Of a stretch of DNA of 64,000 nt, positions 1 through 6,966 are shown in pieces (position 1 is the first letter of the stretch; every line of letters begins with the position of its first letter). The DNA is from a virus. The notes beneath the pieces are model-generated. The model was not told where the DNA came from, ran no database searches, and saw only the letters and a list, made by a program, of their open reading frames with translations. The position numbers and the translations under genes were made by a program. Where the stretch lies: IMG/VR virus record IMGVR_UViG_3300019776_000564, positions 44,019 through 108,018 of that record; one strand, written 5' to 3'.

Positions 1-372
1 AAGACCGTAAATCAGTGAGTTTGAAACTATCTCCCACTGTCTCTCTGACAAAGGAAGCATCAGAAAGCCCGGGTTTATTGAGCGAGCAAAGGTGGCATCA
101 CCACTCGACGGAGAAGTATCCGAAGGTATGGCCCAGGGAGAGTACGACTTTACAATCGCATCATCCCGGTCAAGCGATTCGTCTATGAATCCACACGGCA
201 CAAACGAATGAAACATGCCCATAGAACCACTGATGAACGCTTTGTCTGCGTTATTCTGCTCGCTGCATCGAAGCATGATGCCTTTACCTCGCATCACTTT
301 AGCCATTCGAGTCATAAGGCTGAGAACGTCAGAAGGAGTGTTGCTTGAACCACCTGCTGCATAAGCTCTCAT
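1..372 (-). CDS. Partial SLOG/DprA-like Rossmann-fold protein
   Basis: An open frame of 124 codons starts at 372 (MRAYAAGG) and runs leftward off the window, so the C-terminus is missing. The opening AGGSSNTPSDVLSLM and the later LRCSEQNNADKAFISGS match the usual SLOG pattern of phage and bacterial DprA/YspA-like proteins, G-S-R-x-T-P followed by a basic residue and a small, Gly-rich GADxAF loop. The Gly-rich loop is altered here (SEQNNADKAF), so ligand binding may differ. SLOG domains bind nucleotides or nucleic acid; the role of phage copies is not established. The gene is divergent from the tRNA cluster and has a weak purine-rich ribosome site. Family call from motif resemblance only. Confidence 0.55.
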   Translation of the reverse strand, partial: MRAYAAGGSSNTPSDVLSLMTRMAKVMRGKGIMLRCSEQNNADKAFISGSMGMFHSFVPCGFIDESLDRDDAIVKSYSPWAIPSDTSPSSGDATFARSINPGFLMLPLSERQWEIVSNSLIYGL

Positions 373-409
373 CTTTATTTCTCTTGTCGCTGCGTTTCGA
401 TGAGTGAAC

Positions 410-438
410 TTTATAGACGCTGTGTAAGGTTAGCAAGC
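410..438 (-). promoter_or_regulatory. Candidate promoter for the leftward SLOG-like gene
   Basis: On the minus strand a TATAAA box (415-410) lies 38 nt upstream of the ATG at 372. TTGCTA (436-431) precedes it at 15 nt, or GCTTGC (438-433) at 17 nt. The sequence ACTTACACAAAGC just upstream also occurs at about 5695-5706 before the second accessory operon. Prediction only. Confidence 0.35.
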
Positions 439-492
439 GCTTTGTGTAAGTTTTTTATTGAAGCCCACTTAAGATGATTGGATAAAAATCTC

Positions 493-522
493 TTGCAAAC
501 CTTTCAGACGCTCGGATAGTAT
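493..522 (+). promoter_or_regulatory. Candidate sigma70-type promoter for the tRNA cluster
   Basis: TTGCAA (493-498) and TAGTAT (517-522) are separated by 18 nt and end 13 nt before the first tRNA. This is the only reasonable promoter in the 373-534 intergenic stretch on this strand. Confidence 0.4.
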
Positions 523-534
523 CCACTTCGTTGA

Positions 535-611
535 TGCGGGTTAGCTCAGACGGTCAGAGCGGCGGACTCATAATCCACAGGTCACTGGTTCAAATCCAGT
601 ACCCGCATCCA
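535..611 (+). tRNA. tRNA with CAU anticodon (Met, or Ile2 if modified)
   Basis: Acceptor arms TGCGGGT and ACCCGCA pair over 7 bp. There is a normal D arm (AGCTCAG...GAGC), a CTCATAA anticodon loop, a T arm with loop TTCAAAT and an encoded CCA (609-611). One C-A mismatch sits in the anticodon stem. CAU could mean elongator Met or lysidine-modified Ile2; sequence alone does not decide. Confidence 0.9.
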
Positions 612-617
612 GTTTCT

Positions 618-693
618 TGGGGTATAGCTCAGTTGGTAGAGCAAACGGCTGTTAACCGTTAGGTCACTGGTTCGAGTCCAGTTTCCCCAGCCA
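618..693 (+). tRNA. tRNA-Asn (GUU)
   Basis: Acceptor arms TGGGGTA and TTCCCCA pair with one T-T mismatch. The anticodon loop is CTGTTAA, the T stem is ACTGG/CCAGT, the discriminator is G and CCA is encoded. It follows the CAU tRNA by 6 nt and is probably cotranscribed with it. Confidence 0.93.
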
Positions 694-696
694 AAA

Positions 697-790
697 GCGA
701 GAATCTCGGTGTAATCCTCAGAAAGGTCTGTTGATTCACAGCGAGAGTCGAGAAATCAACCGGCGTGGTGCCGCCGTTCTCGCAGCACCA
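697..790 (+). ncRNA. tRNA-sized structured element, not a canonical tRNA
   Basis: It lies between tRNA-Asn and tRNA-Tyr. GCGAGAA (697-703) pairs perfectly with TTCTCGC (777-783) like a 7-bp acceptor stem, and CCA follows at 788-790, but five extra bases (AGCA plus spacing) separate stem and CCA. Inside are a 7-bp stem GTTGATT/AATCAAC (730-736 with 754-760) and a 5-bp stem CGGCG/CGCCG. There is no normal T loop (no TTCRA) and no clear anticodon arm. It could be a degenerate class II tRNA or another small RNA. Confidence 0.4.
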
Positions 791-797
791 AGATTTC

Positions 798-882
798 GTC
801 GTTTGATTCCACTCTGGGAAGTGGTAGGGGCTGTAACCCCCGAGTCGTTGACTGCGTGGTTCGATTCCATCAAACGGCACCA
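798..882 (+). tRNA. tRNA-Tyr (GUA), class II
   Basis: Acceptor arms GTCGTTT and AAACGGC pair over 7 bp with one G-T. The anticodon loop CTGTAAC gives GUA. A long variable arm (CGAGTCGTTGACTGCG region) is as expected for Tyr, with a TTCGATT T loop and encoded CCA (880-882). The D arm (TTCC...GGAA) is unusual and the T stem has a mismatch, so the gene is somewhat degenerate. Confidence 0.82.
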
Positions 883-887
883 AATAT

Positions 888-964
888 TGGTGATTAGCTC
901 AGTCGGATAGAGCATCCGCCTTCTAAGCGGATGGTCACAGGTTCAAGTCCTGTATCACCAACCA
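888..964 (+). tRNA. tRNA-Arg (UCU)
   Basis: Acceptor TGGTGAT/ATCACCA, anticodon stem CCGCC/GGCGG-type around loop CTTCTAA, T stem ACAGG/CCTGT with TTCAAGT loop, discriminator A and encoded CCA (962-964). It reads AGA, a codon used in these genes and often rare in hosts (the rarity is general knowledge). Confidence 0.95.
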
Positions 965-967
965 GAC

Positions 968-994
968 AAAAGCCCCTTAAGTAAGGGGCTTTTT
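968..994. terminator. Bidirectional terminator between tRNAs and helicase
   Basis: AAAAGCCCCTTA (968-979) and TAAGGGGCTTTT (982-993) form a 12-bp stem with A and T tracts on both sides. It can end the rightward tRNA transcript and the leftward helicase transcript that stops at 1014. Confidence 0.85.
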
Positions 995-1013
995 GTTGTC
1001 TGAAAATCACTGC

Positions 1014-2708
1014 TTATATAGAGAGCTTTTTCAGACCAAAGGATTCAAAGTCGAACGACTTTACGATGTTCTCCCCAAATCCCGGCGTCTCCTGAATGAT
1101 TCTCAGGCACTCTCTGCTGTGACTGTTAGTGTGGTTGTTCCAGTTGTCGTTGAACATGACGACAAAGCACACGTTCGGGCCTGATTTTTTAGAGCGAAGA
1201 CCTCGACCGATTCTCTGGCGAACAGCCACTTCCGCTTTGCCGCCTCCAGCGAGAATAACCATCCCAACGGATGGAACGTCAACGCCGACATCAAGAATGG
1301 TTGTACCGATCAGAACATCAAGCTTGCCGGCTCCGAGCATATCCAGAGCTTTCTGACGTTCCTCCTGCGAGTCCTCACCTCTAATGAACTCAGCACGAAG
1401 ACCTGCCGCTTTGAGAAGATTCTTGAGGATGTCGCCGTGATCAGTGCGCTGGACAAGAATCATGGTGGTCAAACCATATTTCTTGGCCTCAATTGCGTGC
1501 TTCAGGATCTGGGTATTCCGACCCGGGTTCTTAACGATCCCGCGCTCGTAAGCTACAGGGAAAGCAGAGCCTCTGTTTACGCCCGCGCATGGAGTGCTAT
1601 CAACGAACTTGAAGTATGGCGTGGCGAGAATGCCCTTATCGATAAGCTCCTTCTCCGAGACTCGAATGCCGATCGTACCTGCGACGGCTGCCAATCTCAT
1701 GTTCGCTTCCTGCGAATCCTTCATGTTTGGGGTCGCAGTAAGTGCCAGGCGATAGTTGGCGTTCGTCATGGCATTACAGAGGTCGAAGAACCCGGTGCCG
1801 GATACTTCATGAGCCTCTTCGAGGGTCAGAAAGCCTATGCACTCAAGGAACTTAACCGTTTCGGCTCTTACCTTGGCTTTCTTGTCTGCCGTCGCTTGAG
1901 CCTTCGTTCTTACCTCGCGCTCATCAATGGCATACTTCTCGTTTACCTTTTTCTTGAGATATTCGATCTTGTCCAGAACGGATTTATCGGCTTTTCTCAG
2001 AAGGGCCGGGTTGACTGGAAGGTTTGCCTTTTTCAGAACCTCTTCGATCTTCTTATCCAGCATAGAAACATGCTTGTCCAAGAGTCGGTTTAGCTCGATC
2101 TCAAACGAGGACTCTTCCATTCTTGATACGAGGGTATCAACGATGGCGAAGTTCACGCCATTTGGTTGAGGGTTCCAGTGACCATCACCTAGAAAACCGA
2201 TCGGTCTAGATGATTTGACCGATTTGTACCCTTTAGCCATCTGGTACATAAGCGATTTTCGAGTGGTGATGAACAGTGTGGGTAGATTCAAGCGCTCACA
2301 GCACAATTTAAAGATCTCAGACTTACCCCCACCCGTTGCCACTTGCGCTGTCATGCGCTGTAGCTGCACCAGACGCTGCATCGTCTTCGTTTGATAGTCG
2401 TATCGCGGGTCAGCAGGGAAGTCGCTCACAACGGGCTGTAGAGGGCCGGCAGGGTCTGGAACGACTTTGCCTTTTACGATCACTCTGTAGCCATGTTTCT
2501 CCAGAGTATTTCTTACCAGTCTAACGAAGCCGGTAGGGAAGAAGTCTTTGCTCATATCGAACATTGAGCCATGAGCTACGCCCATGCCTTTGATACCACT
2601 CTCAATCTTGTAGGAGAGCAGTTCGTTCACGATAAGCCTTGCATTGCGATCTGGCTCGATCAGTCTCGCCCGCACAGCGTTGTGGACGATTTTCAAAGTT
2701 TTGGACAT
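1014..2708 (-). CDS. Superfamily II DNA helicase, UvsW/DEAD-like
   Basis: A 564-residue ATP-driven DNA helicase/translocase. A YQ just before the Walker A fits a Q-type motif, motif I is ATGGGKS (124-130), motif II is LEEAH (296-300, an EEAH variant of DEAH), motif III is TATP (324-327), then motif V GTTILDVGVDVPS and motif VI QRIGRGLR. T4 UvsW, which remodels branched DNA and R-loops, is the closest familiar phage protein. A charged helical insertion of roughly 90 residues lies between motifs I and II (about 200-290). The start at 2708 is supported by GGAAG 6 nt upstream. It is transcribed against the rest of the window, apart from the SLOG-like gene. Confidence 0.88.
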   Translation of the reverse strand: MSKTLKIVHNAVRARLIEPDRNARLIVNELLSYKIESGIKGMGVAHGSMFDMSKDFFPTGFVRLVRNTLEKHGYRVIVKGKVVPDPAGPLQPVVSDFPADPRYDYQTKTMQRLVQLQRMTAQVATGGGKSEIFKLCCERLNLPTLFITTRKSLMYQMAKGYKSVKSSRPIGFLGDGHWNPQPNGVNFAIVDTLVSRMEESSFEIELNRLLDKHVSMLDKKIEEVLKKANLPVNPALLRKADKSVLDKIEYLKKKVNEKYAIDEREVRTKAQATADKKAKVRAETVKFLECIGFLTLEEAHEVSGTGFFDLCNAMTNANYRLALTATPNMKDSQEANMRLAAVAGTIGIRVSEKELIDKGILATPYFKFVDSTPCAGVNRGSAFPVAYERGIVKNPGRNTQILKHAIEAKKYGLTTMILVQRTDHGDILKNLLKAAGLRAEFIRGEDSQEERQKALDMLGAGKLDVLIGTTILDVGVDVPSVGMVILAGGGKAEVAVRQRIGRGLRSKKSGPNVCFVVMFNDNWNNHTNSHSRECLRIIQETPGFGENIVKSFDFESFGLKKLSI

Positions 2709-2788
2709 AGATCACTTCCACTATTAGGTGTCAACCGCTATTGTACAACCACTGTAAGGTTATCAACCAACACTAACAAGGCAAACCA

Positions 2789-3574
2789 ATGATTGACGAC
2801 GATTTCTCCGATCTTGACGACCTGGAAATGAACCTCAACGACCTCGCCGCTGTAAATGAGGCAATCGAAAAGGCCAAGATCGTACCTACAACAGAGATGG
2901 ACGTTGAGTATGCAAACCCTCACGACCTTCTACCGAACCCCTGGAATCCAAACTCTGTAGACCCGGTAAACCAAGCAAAGCTTGAGAACTCCATCAAGCG
3001 TGATGGCATCAAGCGCCCTATCGTTGTTCGTCAGCTTGATAACGGCGATTTCCAGATCATCGGCGGTCAGCACCGAACAGAAGCAGCTATTGAGCTTGGC
3101 ATGAAGAAAGTGCCAATCATCAACAGAGGCAAGATCAGCGATGCAGAGGCGAAGAAAGAAACGCTTCTGGACAACTATCGATACGGCTCAGACAACCTTG
3201 ATCGACTGTCCGCCCTTCTGAGTGACCCTGAGATTGGCGACGCCGCTACCCTGCTCGACACTATGCCTATCGATGAAGAGGAACTGGCCGAATACTTCAG
3301 CCACGTAACCTCTGAAAACATAGATATGGAGATCGAAGACGCTTTGGATGACGGCACAAAATCGGACGATGAAGACGACGATGTTGTAGATTTGAGTACC
3401 GGCAAGCCTCTGAGAACTCACCAGATTATTCGGTTCCGCGTTTCAATCGAAGATCAGACAAAACTGGCTGAACTGCTGAAGAAGGTAAAGATTGACGAGG
3501 GCTATGTGACCTCAGACGACCTTACCAATGATGGTGACGCTTTGATTCACATGCTGAGAGATCAGTTTGAATGA
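2789..3574 (+). CDS. ParB/Srx-fold protein 1 of the ParB-ABC-GNAT cluster
   Basis: 261 residues. A ParB N-terminal domain spans about 38-150: a PNPWNPN strand-turn near 49-55, an SIKRDGIKRPIVV segment and the diagnostic IIGGQHRTEAA (90-100), matching the G-x-H/R-R core of ParB nuclease-like domains. The N-terminal 30 residues are very acidic (DDDFSDLDDLEMNLNDL). A separate C-terminal domain (about 200-261) is linked by an Asp-rich stretch. ParB-fold proteins act as nucleases, CTP switches or DNA-site readers; which applies here is unknown. It is the first gene of a tightly overlapping rightward operon and overlaps the next gene by ATGA. Confidence 0.8.
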   Translation: MIDDDFSDLDDLEMNLNDLAAVNEAIEKAKIVPTTEMDVEYANPHDLLPNPWNPNSVDPVNQAKLENSIKRDGIKRPIVVRQLDNGDFQIIGGQHRTEAAIELGMKKVPIINRGKISDAEAKKETLLDNYRYGSDNLDRLSALLSDPEIGDAATLLDTMPIDEEELAEYFSHVTSENIDMEIEDALDDGTKSDDEDDDVVDLSTGKPLRTHQIIRFRVSIEDQTKLAELLKKVKIDEGYVTSDDLTNDGDALIHMLRDQFE

Positions 3575-3738
3575 CCAATCAAAGCGAAAAGAACTCGGTA
3601 GAAGAAAGAATACGCCGGCGAGAAATTATCGAAAAGGCGGCTCAGAAAGCCAGAGAAAAAGAAGAACGAAGACCGATGAACCCGGACTACGACTTCTCCT
3701 GGGAAAACACCAATTTCGAGAGAAACGACTATGACTGA
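3571..3738 (+). CDS. Small charged protein between the two ParB genes
   Basis: 55 residues, starting in an ATGA overlap with ParB 1 and ending inside the start of ParB 2. It has a strongly charged helix (EERIRRREIIEKAAQKAREK) and an aromatic acidic tail (PDYDFSWENTNF). No family recognised. Its fixed position and overlaps on both sides support a real gene, perhaps a linker or partner of the ParB proteins. Confidence 0.6.
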   Translation: MTNQSEKNSVEERIRRREIIEKAAQKAREKEERRPMNPDYDFSWENTNFERNDYD

Positions 3739-4423
3739 AGCCTACCAAAAGAAAGACGAGATCTGGTCTATTGACCGCCTTGTCCCTTATGCAATGAACA
3801 GCAAGAAGCACGACCCTAAACAGGTCGCTAAAATTGCTGCGTCCATCAGCAAGCACGGGTGGACTACAAGGATCATCGTTGAGCCGGATGGGACGATCAT
3901 TGCGGGCCATGGTCGACGACTAGCGGCAATCGATCTGATGCAGGAGAAGGTTCCAGTTACAGTCCTTCACGGTATCAGCAAGGAGCAAGCAAAAGCTCTG
4001 CGGATCATCGACAACAAGACGAACGAAGGTGGTCACGACACTGCGATCCTCAGTCAGGAGCTTAAAGAGCTTATTCTGGAAGATGGCATTGATATGAGTG
4101 ACTTCTTCGATGTCCGGGATCTGAGCTTCGCCATTGAAGATCTTGGCGAACTGGATATGGAAAGTCTCAGTCCTGATATCACACCAGAAGTTGCTGAGCA
4201 AACCACCAGAACCGAGCAGCAAATCGAAGAGACTGATGAGAACGAGGTTAGCCTTACAAAGGCAATCGGCATCAGCAGAATCAGTGGTTCGCAGGCGAGA
4301 GAAATGAAGCGCTATGTCGGCTTTGCTCAGGACTACTACAACTGCGACCCAGCAGAAGCGATGCTGAGAGCGTTGGAAGACTGGTATAGCGGCAATAAGC
4401 TGGATGAGGATGACTGCAAATGA
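3731..4423 (+). CDS. ParB-fold protein 2 of the ParB-ABC-GNAT cluster
   Basis: 230 residues. The ParB domain is at the N-terminus (12-110): WSIDRLVPYAMNSKKH, then ISKHGWTTRIIVEPDG and the core IIAGHGRRLAA (56-66), followed by VPVTVL. This version (GHGRR) is closer to the ParB domains seen in prophage ParB/methyltransferase proteins than ParB 1 (GGQHR). The middle is Glu-rich and the C-terminal 55 residues form a separate helical segment (SQAREMKRYVGFAQDYY). It overlaps its neighbours on both sides, implying coupled expression with the ABC ATPase. Confidence 0.82.
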   Translation: MTEAYQKKDEIWSIDRLVPYAMNSKKHDPKQVAKIAASISKHGWTTRIIVEPDGTIIAGHGRRLAAIDLMQEKVPVTVLHGISKEQAKALRIIDNKTNEGGHDTAILSQELKELILEDGIDMSDFFDVRDLSFAIEDLGELDMESLSPDITPEVAEQTTRTEQQIEETDENEVSLTKAIGISRISGSQAREMKRYVGFAQDYYNCDPAEAMLRALEDWYSGNKLDEDDCK

Positions 4424-5055
4424 CCACATATACAGTAAACAAGTCCTTTTCCAGCAACGTTGTTCGTAGCCGGCGTGTCCTTGAGGTTGCAGAAGGCTTT
4501 GGTCTTGGCCTTGAGGACAAGGACTTTACCGTATACAAGGACTTCAAGATCGATGTCAGTCAGGGTGATGTTGTGTATATCACAGGGCAGTCTGGTTCGG
4601 GTAAGTCTCTCCTGCTTAAGGAGCTTGCAAAGCAGATCTCCGAAGAGCAGTCGGTAGCAGATATCGACCTCGTTAAGTACCAAGAGATCCCTTTGATTGA
4701 CCAAATCGGTTCGAGCACCGATGAAGCCATTCAAATCCTCAGCCTAGCCGGCCTGAACGACGCATACCTGCTTGTTCGTAAGCCAAGCGAGTTGTCTGAC
4801 GGGCAGCGCTATCGCTTCCGTATCGCGCTCCTGATGCAGTCAGGTTGCAAGGTCTGGATTGCAGATGAATTTGGCGCTGTTCTCGACCGTGTAACCGCTA
4901 AGGTTGTGGCTTTTAACCTTCGCAAGCAGGCTGCAAAGGTTGGGGCTACAGTGATCGTTGCTACCACACACAAAGACCTCAGAGACGAGCTTGCGCCCAC
5001 TATCTATGTGGACAAACGTTTCAAGGACAAAATCAACGTTGAGGTGGCGGAATGA
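4420..5055 (+). CDS. ABC-type ATPase resembling the ATPase half of COG2401
   Basis: A 211-residue soluble ABC ATPase with no membrane segment. Walker A GQSGSGKS (56-63), Q-loop IDQIG (Q95), signature LSDGQ (125-129) in PSELSDGQRYRFRIAL, Walker B with catalytic Glu VWIADEF (145-151), D-loop LDR and H-loop ATTH (H184). The signature block, the LAGLNDAYLL segment and the end IVATTHKDLRDEL closely match my memory of COG2401, the ABC ATPase fused to a predicted acetyltransferase in archaea and some bacteria. Here the acetyltransferase half is a separate gene at 6085. It starts in an ATGA overlap with ParB 2. Confidence 0.85.
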   Translation: MTTYTVNKSFSSNVVRSRRVLEVAEGFGLGLEDKDFTVYKDFKIDVSQGDVVYITGQSGSGKSLLLKELAKQISEEQSVADIDLVKYQEIPLIDQIGSSTDEAIQILSLAGLNDAYLLVRKPSELSDGQRYRFRIALLMQSGCKVWIADEFGAVLDRVTAKVVAFNLRKQAAKVGATVIVATTHKDLRDELAPTIYVDKRFKDKINVEVAE

Positions 5056-5405
5056 AATTTCGCAAAAAGCCTGTTGTGATTGAAGCAACTCAGTGGTTCA
5101 AGAACGGCGATCACCCGCTTGATCATGACCCTATCGGAATCGCCAACCCGTCAAGCGTGGACTTGGCTAAGTACGACGAATACAAGCAGTTTGAAGGCAA
5201 GGTTGTTCGCTATTTCAGAGATCCATATACCGCTGGCAGCAGCATTTGTAAGCACTGCGGTGAAACCATGCACAATCATGGTTGGATCGATACTTTGGAA
5301 GGCGGTCACATCGTCTGCCCGGGTGACTGGATCATCACCGGAGTAGCGAACGAAAAATACCCGTGCAAACCTGACATTTTTGAAGCCACATACGAGAAGG
5401 TATGA
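5052..5405 (+). CDS. Conserved phage protein with small Zn-site insertion
   Basis: 117 residues. The ends (MKFRKKPVVIEATQW and PGDWIITGV...CKPDIFEATYE) are typical of a small protein found widely in tailed phages; no function is established that I know of. A C-x2-C...H-x-H cluster in the middle (ICKHCGETMHNHG, about 58-70) looks like an inserted zinc site. It overlaps the ABC gene by ATGA, so it belongs to the same operon, but its family is not specific to this cluster. Confidence 0.75.
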   Translation: MKFRKKPVVIEATQWFKNGDHPLDHDPIGIANPSSVDLAKYDEYKQFEGKVVRYFRDPYTAGSSICKHCGETMHNHGWIDTLEGGHIVCPGDWIITGVANEKYPCKPDIFEATYEKV

Positions 5406-5407
5406 TC

Positions 5408-5686
5408 ATGAAGCACGAAAAATTCGCAATCTGGCTGTCCGGGTTTACCGATCTGAACATGGGCAATGTGCCAACAAAAGAACAGTGGGATCTGATCACT
5501 GAAAGGCTGGCGGAATGCTTTGACGAAGTTCAGGAGCTTTCCGTAAAGCAGCAGTACCGTTCTCCAACCTATGGGTTATTTGCAGGTCAACCTTCTGACG
5601 CTCTCTTGAGAGCTACCTCAGTGGCTGATGCGATTTCACTGGCTGCATCAACTGCCTCTGCTGTCACAAATACTGCCAAACGATAG
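5408..5686 (+). CDS. Hypothetical protein, last gene of first accessory operon
   Basis: 92 residues from the ATG at 5408. GAGAAGG lies 7 nt upstream, a better fit than the ATG at 5402, which sits only 1 nt from it. The N-terminal half is helical and acidic (KEQWDLITERLAECFDEVQ); the C-terminus is an Ala/Ser-rich helix (DAISLAASTASAVTNTA). No family recognised. A terminator follows 25 nt downstream. Confidence 0.65.
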   Translation: MKHEKFAIWLSGFTDLNMGNVPTKEQWDLITERLAECFDEVQELSVKQQYRSPTYGLFAGQPSDALLRATSVADAISLAASTASAVTNTAKR

Positions 5687-5711
5687 GCAAAACTTACACA
5701 AAGCCTAATCA

Positions 5712-5739
5712 AAAAGGTACTCTTTACAGAGTACCTTTT
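5712..5739 (+). terminator. Rho-independent terminator inside the accessory cluster
   Basis: AAAAGGTACTCT and AGAGTACCTTTT form a 12-bp stem with a TTAC loop. It separates the ParB-ABC operon from the GNAT operon. ACTTACACAAAGC just before it is shared with the region upstream of the leftward gene at 372. Confidence 0.8.
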
Positions 5740-5759
5740 CCGTATCTGGAGCAGAGCAA

Positions 5760-6098
5760 ATGTCAGAACTAATCAAAGTGGATTTCAAGGAACGCAAGGT
5801 TGTCAATCGAGTAGACCTTGAAGCTCCGGTGCCGGAGTGGTCTGCTAAGAAAGATCCATACTTCAAGGGTTTCATTGAAGGCATCATCCTTAGCGCAGAA
5901 GAAATGCACAAAAGCGGTGGTGATTGGCGTCGAATGGTCATCGTGCTTCAGGATGAAACGTCTTTAGAGGGCGATGTGTGCATTACTCTTTGGGACAAGA
6001 ACGTTGTTACGGATGAGCAGGCTTCGGATATTCTGATGATTGCCTGTAACAAGATCGACATCAGAGCGGAGGAGAAAGCCTCATATGAAGAATCCTGA
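5760..6098 (+). CDS. Hypothetical protein upstream of GNAT
   Basis: 112 residues. GGAG lies 8 nt before the ATG. Beta-rich start (LIKVDFKERKVVNRVDLEAPVPEW) and alternating strands and helices; the segment WRRMVIVLQDETSLEGDVCITLW looks like a compact alpha/beta domain. No family recognised. Its 3' end overlaps the GNAT gene by 14 nt and contains that gene's ribosome site, so the two are translationally linked. Confidence 0.65.
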   Translation: MSELIKVDFKERKVVNRVDLEAPVPEWSAKKDPYFKGFIEGIILSAEEMHKSGGDWRRMVIVLQDETSLEGDVCITLWDKNVVTDEQASDILMIACNKIDIRAEEKASYEES

Positions 6099-6966
6099 AT
6101 TTGAAACGGTAATCGAGCTTAACCCGTCCGCTAAACCAAGATTTTCCTTGCTTGATGGGATGCGAGTAGAGAGAGGAACAAAAGATGATTGGGCGATGCT
6201 TCATGACCTTCATTACAAGGCTGAGAACCTACCTGCCGGCCCTCGTTTTTGGCGCTGCGTCACTGCTGATGGCGACCTCGTTGGTATCGTTGTGCTTAGC
6301 ACCGTCAGCCTACTACTCGCCCCGCGTCATCAGGTATTCCCGAAGCTCAAACCTGGCAAAGACAGCCATTTTACTAACGTCCACCGGGCCACGTTTCTAA
6401 ACGCGAACTTTAAGCGAGCAGCAAGGATCGTTACGGACACGATGTACCGCGGTATTGGTGTTGCATACAGAATGGTAAACCTTGCCATGAGGATGGAAGG
6501 GATGAGGTTCATCGAGATTCAATCCTCGATGTCCAAGTTCAACCCATTCGATGTAAAGGCCGGGTTCAAGCACGCTCACCTGAAACCAGCGGCAGCTTAT
6601 GAGCAGGGTCTGAAATTCATGCGATCCCAGTTCAAAGCTCACCCTGCGGATCATCAAGCGATCATGACCGAGCTTAATAGCTTCAGTCCTGCTCACCAGA
6701 AGCGTGTGATGACAGCCATGCAAGAGTTCTATTACCGCCACAGCGCGCGTGAGAAGACAGGGAGCAACCTCAATGCGGGTACGAGTAAAGTACAAGCGAT
6801 GGCCGCCCCACACCTTCTCAGGGAGCTTCAGCAGCTTGTGTTCGCGAGTCCAGTTTATGGGATCTGGGAGAACCCGGATCTAGGTAAAGAAATTCCACAA
6901 TCGCTTCCACTCCGGGCTTTTGATTTGCAAGGCCCGAATCAACCACTGAGGTTAGATCTGCTATGA
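6085..6966 (+). CDS. GNAT-fold protein resembling the acyltransferase half of COG2401 / Mom-like
   Basis: 293 residues from ATG 6085, chosen because GGAGGAGAAA precedes it. Features: DWAMLHDLHYKAENLP (35-50), DGDLVGIVVLSTVS (63-74), the acyl-CoA loop YRGIGVA (121-127) after a RIVTDTM strand, and RFIEIQSSMSKFNPFDVKAGF (141-161). The motif E-x5-M-x-[KR]-[FY]-NPF-x3-AG[MF] closely matches the COG2401 acyltransferase domain, which is in turn related to the GNAT-fold DNA-modifying Mom protein of phage Mu (family knowledge). About 130 C-terminal residues have no recognised domain. Inference: it acylates DNA or a small molecule together with the ABC ATPase at 4420. Confidence 0.78.
   Translation: MKNPEFETVIELNPSAKPRFSLLDGMRVERGTKDDWAMLHDLHYKAENLPAGPRFWRCVTADGDLVGIVVLSTVSLLLAPRHQVFPKLKPGKDSHFTNVHRATFLNANFKRAARIVTDTMYRGIGVAYRMVNLAMRMEGMRFIEIQSSMSKFNPFDVKAGFKHAHLKPAAAYEQGLKFMRSQFKAHPADHQAIMTELNSFSPAHQKRVMTAMQEFYYRHSAREKTGSNLNAGTSKVQAMAAPHLLRELQQLVFASPVYGIWENPDLGKEIPQSLPLRAFDLQGPNQPLRLDLL

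Noticed and set aside
659-883. Open frame on the minus strand across the tRNA cluster
   Set aside because: It covers three tRNA genes and the structured element; coding is not credible.
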